Assembly (NCBI GenBank): GCA_026770585.1
Contig: MU647111.1
Coordinates: 79,656-102,769, forward strand
Reading direction: 5' to 3'
Length of the DNA stretch: 23,114 nucleotides
DNA from: Baffinella frigidus
Taxonomy: Eukaryota; Cryptophyceae; Cryptomonadales; Baffinellaceae
The notes under the pieces were generated by a model, which saw only the letters and a list, made by a program, of their open reading frames with translations, did not search any database and was not told the origin of the DNA. The position numbers and the translations under genes were made by a program. Shown in pieces: positions 1 to 9,800 of the stretch. Numbering within the stretch: position 1 is the first letter of the stretch; each line of letters starts with the position of its first letter.

Positions 1-30
<30 letters not shown>
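1..30. repeat. (AG)15 microsatellite
   Basis: The window opens with an uninterrupted AG dinucleotide run. It may continue upstream of the window. Confidence 0.95.
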
Positions 31-32
<2 letters not shown>

Positions 33-73
33 CACGGTTGGTGTTGTTGATGGCTCCGGCGTACTGGGCCAGG

Positions 74-286
74 CCACTCGAGGCTAGAAATGTGACCATT
101 TTGAAACTGGGATTCTTTTACAAGTGAAGGGGGGAAAAGAGATGTGTAGTAATTTTGACATAAATAGGGGCGGTTTGTCACGTTGCTGGGGGGAATTCCC
201 CCAGCAACGTGACCAAACCTGCCCGTGGCTGGTACTAAATTTAACAACCCCACATTTTAAATGGTCTCATTTCTAGCCTCGAGTGG
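74..286. mobile_element. Foldback (MITE-like) element with ends CCACTCGAGGCTAGAAATG
   Basis: Positions 74-102 and 258-286 form terminal inverted repeats of about 28 bp with one or two mismatches. The centre is a long perfect hairpin around GAATTC at 193-198, with arms GGTTTGTCACGTTGCTGGGG and its complement. The element has no coding capacity, so I infer a non-autonomous DNA transposon. The internal stretch GTGTAGTAATTTT recurs in the element at 6356-6532, which suggests a shared superfamily. Confidence 0.8.
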
Positions 287-606
287 GGGAGCTATTCCTT
301 CGGATCGCAGAATGCGCATTCCATCATTCGAGAATGTCCGTGAATCAGTCAGAGCAACTCTGGTAGGGCTTGACCACTTCAGACTCGACGAATGATCGAC
401 TTCCCGACTTTCAAACGGTTACAAAGGCCGTGAACAGTTTCCAACGCGCCGTTTCGAGTTTCGTGGTGCCAAGGGAAATTGCCATTCAGCAATTCGACAA
501 ATCGACCACGGCCACGTCGTGCCAGAATAGCTCTATCGCCCCCCGGGACAACCTGTGGCGCTTTATTTTTGGCCTTGTTTATCTACGGGGGGGTGTACCT
601 GAGCAG
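287..606. other. Unassigned sequence upstream of the first recognised exon
   Basis: I see no recognisable exon here. The frame used by exon 1 is open from about 479 to the exon, so the first exon could start further upstream than the acceptor chosen at 746-747. No family similarity was recognised in the translated stretch. Confidence 0.4.
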
Positions 607-669
607 GTGGAAGACGTTGCGTGATATGCTCGGGTCGGGCCTGATCCAGATCCGTGATCAATGTCTGAT
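607..669 (+). pseudogene. Degenerate or alternative copy of LMF exon 1
   Basis: This stretch reads WKTLRDMLGSGLIQIRDQCL, an evident relative of the real exon WLTFRIMLGSGLIKIRGD plus SCW. It is about 140 nt upstream of the real exon, lies in the same frame, has no stop, and is preceded by the same AG|GTGG acceptor context. It lacks one codon of the conserved IRGD motif. It could be an exon fossil from a local duplication, or an alternative, mutually exclusive exon. Confidence 0.7.
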
Positions 670-747
670 TCGAAAATCGCGCGGTGCTGTGAAGCGTCGT
701 AAGCGGGGTTGTTCGTTGCTGACCAGATGCCTGATGTTGCTGTCCAG

Positions 748-810
748 GTGGCTCACGTTCCGGATCATGCTCGGATCGGGGCTGATCAAGATCCGCGGCG
801 ACTCCTGCTG
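748..810 (+). CDS. LMF exon 1 of window
   Basis: It encodes WLTFRIMLGSGLIKIRGD followed by SC and two bases of a Trp codon. This is the most conserved LMF motif. The acceptor is TGTCCAG|G. The donor is GC (CTG|GCAAAC): only this junction restores the Trp codon and the following RDLTAM, and reading on meets TAA within the heptamer array. The upstream boundary could be earlier because the frame stays open. Confidence 0.85.
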
Positions 811-3800
811 GCAAACCCTAAACCCTAAACCCTAAACCCTAAACCCTAAACCCCAAACCCTAAACCCTAAACCCCAAACCCTAAACCCTAAACCCTAAAC
901 CCTAAACCCTAAACCTGAAACCAGGAGGGACCTAACTGCCATGTGCTTCCACTATGAGACCCAGCCTGTGCCGAACCCCCTCTCGTGGTTTCTCCACCAT
1001 ACACCGGTACGGGTGCCCCCCACCCCATCTTCCCCGAGGTGACGCGTGGTGAAGCAACACATGCCGGGTCCAGAATCTAATGTTGATCGGTTCTGGGTGC
1101 CGGAGTTTGACCAGGGTGTTGATAACCTGATAGCGGGTTGTACGAGGTGCGTGATCCCCTTGAGGATGACACGCTTTGGTTAAGTCGACGGTTTTTGCTG
1201 TGCAAGGATGGCAGGTCCTTGCACAGCAAAAACAGTCGACTTACCCAAAGGTAACAACGTCGGCAGGGTGGTCATAACGAGGTGCAGCATCCTCCTGAGC
1301 ATCGCGATGCTCTTGAGGATGACACGCTTTGGAGAGTCGACCGGAGTTTGCTGTGCAAGGATGGCAGGGTGGTAACAACGTCGGCAGGGTGGTAATAAGG
1401 CAGGGTGGTCATAACGAGGTGCAGCATACTCCTGGGCTGCGCTGGTTGCACAAACTCGAGACGAGAGGAAGTGTTGATGTTCTCGAGACGAGAGGGAGGG
1501 TTGATGTTTTTCGAGACGCCAAGTTGATCAGTACGGTTCAGGTTGCCAGATTTTGAAAGCGTCAGAAACCTGGTAGCGGCTGATAAGGGGTGTTTCGTCA
1601 TCTTGAAACCCTGAAGCCCTACACCCCGAGCAGCTGTGGTTCCACAAGATCGAGACGGCCGGCAACCACGTCGTCGAGCTGGTACCCCAAACCCCAAACC
1701 CTAAACCCCAAACCTCAAACTCTAAACCCTAAACCCTGAACCCTAAACTCTAAACCCTGAACCCAAAGTTTTGAACACTAAACCCTACACCCAAAACCCC
1801 AAAACCCAAACCATGAACCCCAAACCCTAAATCCTTAATTCTGAACCCTAAACCTTAAAACTTGAACCCTCACCCCTAAACGCTAAACCCTAAAACCGAA
1901 AACCGAAACCCGAAAACTTGAATTCTAAACCCTACATCCTGAACCCTCAACCCTCAACCCTAAATCTTAAGCCCCAAACCCTAAACCCTAAACCTTAAAC
2001 CCTGAACCCTGAACCCTGAACCCTGATTCTCAAATTCTCAGCGCTGAAACCTAAACACCCAACCCTAAACCCTGAACCCTAAACCCTAAACGCTGACCGC
2101 TGAACCCTGAACCCCGAACCGTAAACCCTGAACCCCAAACCCTGAACCCTGAACCCTGAACCCTGAACCCTGAACCCCAAACCCTAAATCCTGAACCCTT
2201 AACCCGAAACCCTGAAACCTAAACCCTAAACCCTGAGATCAAAACCCTCGACCCGAAACCCTAAACCCTAAAATCTAAATCGCAATCGTCAAACTCTATA
2301 TCCTGGACCCAAAACCCTAAACCCAAAACACCAAACCCTAAACCCTAAACCCTAAACCCAAAACACCAAACACTCCGCCCTAATCTTTGAACCCTGCACC
2401 CTACACCCTAAACCCTGAACCCTAACCCCTGAAATCCTGAACACTAAACCCTAAACCCTAAACCCTAAACCCTAAACCCTAAACCCTAAACCCTAAACCC
2501 TAAACACTAAACACTAAACCCCAAACCCTAGCCACTAAATCTGAATCCATAAGCCCTACAATCTGAACCCCACACCTGAAACCCTAAACCCTAAACCCTA
2601 AACTTTAAACCCTAAACTTTAAACCCTAAACCCTAAACCCTCAAACCTAAAACCTAAAACCTAAAACCTAAACCCCTCAACCCTAAATCTTAATCCCTAA
2701 GCCCTACATCCTGAACCCTGAACCCTAAGCCTGAAGCTCAAACCCTAAACCCTAAACCCTAGATCGTAATCCATGAAACCTACATCCTGATCCCAAAACC
2801 CTGAACCTAGAACACCCAACCCTCACCCTAAACCCTTAACCCCACACCCTGAAACCTAAACCCTAAACCTTGAATTCCAAACCCCAAACCCTAAATCCTC
2901 AACCCTAAACCCTGAAATCTCAACACTAAACCCTAAACCCTGAACCCTGAACCCTGAACCCTGAAACCTGAACCCTAAACCCTGAACCCCAAACCCTACA
3001 CCCTAAACCCTGAACCCTGAACCCTGAACCCCAAACCCTGAACCCTTCCTAAACCCTGAAACCTTAACTCTAAACCCTTAACCCTCGACCCTAAACCTTA
3101 AACTTTAGCTCTTAACCCTAAATCCTAACCCCTAAGCCCTAAAACCTAAACCCTCAATCGCAATCGTCCAACTGTTTATCCTGGACTCAAACCCCTAAAC
3201 CCAAAACACCAGACCCTCAACCATAAACCCTAAACTCAAAACACTAAACACTCGTCCCTAATCTTTAAACCCTAAATCCTGAACCCTAAACCCAAAACCC
3301 AAAACCCAAAACCCTAAACCCTGAAACCCTAATCCCTGAAACCCTAAACCCTAAACCCTAAACCCTAAACCCTAAACCCTAAACCTAAAACCCCAAACCC
3401 TAAACCCTAAACCTTAGCCCCTAAATCTTAATCCATACGCCCTACATCCTGAACCCCAAACCTCAAACCCTGAACCCTAAACACTGAACCCTAAACCCTA
3501 AACCTTAATCCCTAAAACCCTAAAACCCTAATCCCTAAAACCCTAAAACCCAATCCCTAAATCCCAAACTCCAATCACGCCCGTTTGCTGTCTCCGCCTT
3601 AGTCAATCTGAGCTGTTCATTAACTATTTTCAATTAGGACTCCGTACTCACGCTCCAGCACAAAGAGCATCTAACAACATTCAATGAGGAGTTCCGATCA
3701 ACAGAGGCAGAGCGAGGCGTCGGTCCACAACACTTGAGCCATCCCCCCCCGAGGCCCATAACCTACCACCCAGCACTCTCGAGGCTCACAACCTCTCCAT

Positions 3801-6800
3801 GGTTCTCCCTCCACACCTCCAGATGACGCAGACGGCAGCCGCTTCCTGACAAACGCACAATTGCTCCGCCTCACACCTTGCATCAAGGGAATACATGGTG
3901 GCCATCTTGGTTTTGGTCCTTGATATTCGCGGACAGTGTATCCCTTTGAGAGACGTGACAACTGCCCCGTGCATGACCTGGTTGCCTGGGCCTGCCCCAC
4001 ACAGCGGGCTACGAAGGGATTTTCGGGCACTCAGTGCCCGAGTTTCCGTCACCTTATCCGTAGGAACCCCCCTATGCCCCTACGGGTTTCGTACCGTAGG
4101 GTCCTAGGTCTTATCGCTTAAGGGTTATTCAGAAATCCCTTGGACGTCCGCTGTGTGGCCAGGTGCAGCTTCACCCTCTGTCCTCGGCTAATCCGTCAAC
4201 GCGTTCTTTTGCGTTTTGATGGCACCACTCGATGCAGGTCACGTCAGCTCATCTGGCCAAACTCTTCAAACAAACAACAATGTCTGACAAAGTTCCTCGT
4301 TCGGACGCAGATTCTACCGTTGTTCCTGATATCGCCATTCCGGTCGCTTCTTCTCATTGGCGGCTCCGCCCAAATCCTCTTCCAGGCAAGACCCTGACTT
4401 GTACTTGTAAGGCGTACACATCTATTGTAGACTGGTGTATTCAGCTATTGTGGATCTCATGTTTGGTTCAAATCAGAAACGCTTGGGACTGTGAACAAAA
4501 GGGACTATAATGGGTGCATGTTGGAACTGTGTGTACCAGGCAACCTTTCACATGTATTGTAGACTAGTGTATGACATGTATTGTAGACTAGTGTATGAAC
4601 ATTCTGTAGATGTCCTGTTTGAAACATCAGAAACGCTTGATACCAGAGACTATAATAGGTGGATGGTTTGTTTTTGTACAAAGGATGGCAACCTTGCAAC
4701 CCTCCGAGACACCCAAGTTCCACATGTGCGAACGCTCGACCCCATTTTTGGCAAAATCGGGCGTTGAGAACCCCCCTACGTCTCTGGACTGATTCGAGGC
4801 ATGTTGGCTGCGAAGGCTGCCCGGTTGGGTTATCGCTCCGCTGGAAAACTGTGCCCGGAAGAGTCTTTCAGACGATGAACCATAAGGATTTTCGGACTCT
4901 AGCTCTGTCTGATTTTCGGACTCTAGCTCTGTCTGATTTTCGGACTCTAGCTCTGTCTGATTTTCGGACTCTAGCTCTGTCTGATTTTCGGACTCTAGCT
5001 CTGTCTCAGTCTTTCGGACTCTAGCTCAGTCTCAGTCTATTTGGGCTTACCAACCGCTCCAAAGTTGACGAATTTGTACCGCAACCCCGCGTGTCAACTT
5101 GAGAATAGACGGCCGACCCGAGTGAGGCAGAGCTAGGGACTCTCGGCCATTCGGTCTCGAAGAGGGAAGATCAACTCGAGAGCTTCGCCGCGCAGCTGCG
5201 TGAATCTTTTCAACTTGCATGTATCATCTGTCGTAGTTCCTCTCCCTAAACCATAAACCATAAACCATAAACCAGAAACCATAAACCATAAACCATAAAC
5301 CATAAACCATAAACCATAAACCATAAAACATAAACCATGGACCATAAACCATAAACCATCAACCAACCATAAACCAGAAACCATAAACCCTAAACCCTGC
5401 ACCCTAAACTCTAAACCCTAAGCCCTCAACCCCAACGCCCTCGCGGTTGGCAGGTGGTGTTGATCCTCTCGGGCAACCTGGCGTTCCTCAACTGGCTGAC
5501 AATCCTCCCAGCCATCCTCTGGTCCCCGTCCTCACGCCACAGTCTTGGAAAGGGTTCGCGGAAAGCCAACTCCTTCTCAAGGCAGTGGTTTTCAAAAGTC
5601 AACCAACGTATCCAGATACGTTCTAAATAAATCAACCCCCTCCTGCACTCTGGCGTGGCCCCATCAGCCACTCGGTGGACTACGGATTCTTCAAGACCCC
5701 TGGAATCCGGGGATTTCGAGACCAACTTGGTACCGGGAAATGGCTAACATACTTGAAATTGCCATTCTCTGGTAACCATCCCCAGCCTCACGGTCGTTTT
5801 TGGTGCTTGGTTCGTATGGAGATGAGCACCAGGTGGCGGTGGTATTGCCGACCCGGGTCAGGAGCCGATCCAAAAAAGGACCGTGCCCACTGTGGGATTG
5901 GAGCCCAGGGTTGGACTGCGGAGTACCCCCGGAATCCGGGGGTTGCGTGACCAAGTTTGTACCGGGATAGGGCTGAAAAAGGTGAAATTGGCCGAGCTTT
6001 CTTGAAGCATGGAAAGCTAGTAGTCCACCGTGTGGATCCCACAACCAGCCCGAATGCCACCGCGTGGATCCCACAACCAGCCCGAATGCCACCGCGTGGA
6101 TCCCACAACCAGCCCGAATGCCACCGCGTGGATCCCACAACCAGCCCATTCTCACAACCAGCCCATTCGTGAGAATGTTGCGTGAGCCACGCCAGGTCCC
6201 ACTGAGTATTTGTCTCTACTTGTTTCTCCGGATTAGCCCCACAGATGTGTATCAGCAGCACGTTACCAGTAATGCAAACCGTCGCGTGCTGAAAGTTTCA
6301 CTTATGCCCTGGCGTGGTTCACTGCCAGGAAGAGAGGAGAACAGCCTCGCCTTCCCACACGAGGCTACCTATGCGAACAGAATAAATGTCGATTGTAAAC
6401 GTGTGTAGTAATTTTCAGATGAAAAACAGCGATTTTACACAGGTCCAACCGCTCAGCGGGCGGAAACGTGATCATTTGCCCACAAAACTTTAAAAGCCCG
6501 TTTTATCCTGTTCGCCTGGGTAGCCTCGTGTGGTCCTCACGTGCTCATCCGTGTGAGAGGCACACGCATTCCGCATCTCGTATCCCGGTTCTGCAGGACC
6601 ACCCTCTCTCTGTCAGGGAACGCTGGACACAGTAGCGTGCTGGAAATCGTTGCAAATCCAGCGATTAAGTGTGTCATGCTGAGGGTGGGATCCACGCTTG
6701 GCGGAGGACAGGAACACATTTCCAAATTCGAAATGACCAGAGCCCCAATTCACGGTTGACTGCAACGTGAACCTCAGCTGAGTTGGTCGAGGTTTCCGGT

Positions 6801-9800
6801 GGAACATGATCGAGATGGCTTCTCTGGAGACAAGCCCCTCTCCATGTAGAAGTCACTCCGAATACTCCCACAGGGGGCGTGTCCCCAGAGCTTCCCCCTC
6901 GAGGACGGTTCACATGAGAAACCTGACATCTTTTCCCGGCCTCTTTTCAGCCTGGACGACGCGTTCCTCTCCCCGCTCTTCTCAGCAGCCTCCCTCCTGC
7001 AAGTCGCCGCACTCAACGCGATCCCCCTGCCGCTCAACCCCGCGACGGCGGTACCTCCCCGCATCCAGCTGCCCGCCGTGGCCACGCCAGGGCACACGTG
7101 ATAATTTCAGAACGCGGCGTTTCGCTTTAAAAAGGTTTCGTGGTACAGACTCCACCTTGTTGCGGCGCCGGGCTGTTGACCTTTGGCGTGATTCTGATTC
7201 CGATTTGTGAGAAACAGACGGATAATGAAGATGAGGTGAATTGTGACAGTGACGTGGCGTGGGTCTGGCGGTTCTGGCGTGGAATTGTGAAGTGTCGTGG
7301 TTCTGGCGTGGCAGGTTCGGGAGGCGATCAACCTTGCCCTCGCGTCCCTGGTCGTCTTCCTTTCGATTCCGGTCACGATCCCACCCCCGTTGGGTCACGA
7401 TCCCACGCCCGTTGACTAACCTCGACTTGTTTGCACTAGGACAGTGACCAAACCGTGCAGACTGAGTACCAGGAAACCCTCGGACGAGTCAACATCCGAG
7501 GGTCTGTTATTCCTGTCCCGCCTCATTCCCGCATGGCCTGTGTTTGGTGCGTAAACCCTAAACCCTAAACCCTAAACCCTAAACTCTCAACCCTAAACCC
7601 TAAACCCTAAACCCTAAACCCTAAACCCTAAACTCTCAACCCTAAACCCTGAACCCTAAACCAGCTTGCCTTTGCTCGAGTTTGAAGAGGGTGCAGGCCC
7701 TGTTCTCCAGCAGTAGAGCGCTGAGTGTCGTCTTTAAGACCTTATAACCATCTAGGGCTTGGCTCTCGATTCTCACAGAAACCGAATTCCCAGCCGGTAG
7801 AGCGGTGTTCGCATCTGGATGCCACGAAACGAAAGCAATCAAACAACCCCCAACGTTGATAGGTTGGTACCAGAAGCGTCAACTTTGGAATTATTGTATC
7901 GTTTCAGTGTATCAAACCGTTGCGAAAACCGCGCTACAGATTGTGCTCAAAACCCTCTCTTCTCTCAAACATGTGAGTGGGTGTAGGTGTTGCATTTTCA
8001 GGGGTTAGGGTTGATGGTTTATGGTCTAGAGTTGATGGTTGATGGTTGACGGTTGATGGTTGATGGTTGACGGTTGATGGTTGATGGTTGATGGTGTACG
8101 GTTGGTGACAGAAGAAAAGGGCATCAGGTGGTGCGGAACATCCTCTCAAAAACGCAAGTGATGAACACCTCCTTCGACGCATGGCGCCTCGTCAACACGT
8201 ACCCGCGCCCGGGGGGGGAAGTCCCTTAGCTTTTAAAGGCCCAGGGTTTTAAGACTTGTAGAGGGCTATTATAGACTCCCTGTACAAATTTTCGACAATG
8301 ACTAGAGCCATTTGTTTTCTAAGGGACTTCCCCCCCCGGGCGCGGCACCCCTTTTGCTCGATTCTAGGAGACTCCTTTAGTCAAAGAGATATAATAATAT
8401 CTTTTTGCTCGATTTTAGGAGGCTCACATAGCCAAAAAGATGTAGATATCTTGTTGCTCGATCCTAGGAAACTCCTATAGCCAAAAAGATATAAACATGT
8501 TTTTGCTCGATTCTAGAAGACTCCTCTAGCCAAAAAGACATAAATTTCTTTTCATTTGATGCTAGGTGGCTCCTGTAACCAAAAACATATGAAATTTGGC
8601 TCGATCCTAGGAGACTCTGATAGACAAAAAAAATCAACCTGTTTGCTCTGCGGGAAATATTTTTTTTGCACAAAAAGTTTCGAAATGTTTCGACAATTTT
8701 CAGATGGACGCCCAGCTGGCCTCGGCAGCACGTTGACGAGGCCGTGCGTTCGCCCCGTCTTGTCCATACTTGTGTTTCCGACAACCACGGCTTGTCCCGG
8801 TCGCTGCCGCTCCCTATGGCGAACACTGTTGATATTAACAATTGGTGGCAGGCGTTATCAGACACACACGCGACACGGCCGCACCGGGCCAGCCATGCAC
8901 ATGGCCAAACCACGTGCACTTGAAGCATCGGCGGCCAACTTCTCTGCACACCGGTTTGACAGGTACGGAGCGTTTGGATCGATCACACGAGAGCGCGAAG
9001 AGGTCATCCTCCAGGTCTCGCCCAAGCCTTGATCCCCAATCCTTCAACCCCAACCCCAACCCCCACCCGGTGATGTAACACCTCTCGCACTCCACACCAC
9101 ACACACTCCCGTTTCAAATGCCTCGCTCCCCCGTGTCGACGACATTTTCCTCTGGATGCAACACCTCTCAGACAGAGAGAGCGCCGTGTTTTTATCTCAG
9201 AAAACGAGTTCTAAAACTCGTTTTCTTAAGTCAATCCCCCTACAAATTCGTCAACTTATTCTTTACTCTCCGCATAAGTTGACAAATTTATAGGGGAATT
9301 GACTCAAGAAAACGAGTTTTAGAACTCGTTTTCTGAGATATCTTTGATGCCCTCTGTTATGAGGTTGCGCTGTGTTACACCCCTACCCTTAATATGGACT
9401 CGACAGTCCCGATGGTATCCATCATGGGGTGTCCACCCTAGAATGGATTCCACTCATAATATGGATATAGAAAGCTTAACCCGAGGCGGTTCACCAGAGG
9501 GTGGGGAGACTGTAGAACCCGTTGACGATTGGTTATATCTCCACGTAGGAGGTGGAGATAGAATCCATCCGGAACAATTTCGTAAGAGCAGCCGACACGG
9601 GGTACAGTAAGTAGCACAATGCGTAAGGCATGTGCGGCGCTGACGCTGGTCGTTTGGCAATAAATTACCAATCTCTAGCTCTGTCTCACCTGGATTTGGG
9701 CTCGCCATTGTTTCGCCACCCCCCGAAAATTCACAGGTAAATTTTGACACCCCCCATGAAATTTACCTGTGAAATTTCATCGGGGGCGAAATAATGGCGA

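Noticed and set aside
1682-3571. A chromosome end (true telomere)
   Set aside because: The array is degenerate and lies inside an intron, with exons of the same gene on both sides. The same holds for the smaller arrays; 19799-19994 is flanked by unique DNA.
4659-5024. ORF with repeated DFRTLALS peptide
   Set aside because: The peptide is the translation of a 24-bp minisatellite (a multiple of three) next to a transposon end, inside an LMF intron.
8351-8645. CRISPR array
   Set aside because: The units are about 50 bp, diverged throughout and without a conserved-repeat/unique-spacer pattern. The context is eukaryotic. The 24-bp and 32-bp arrays are plain tandem repeats.
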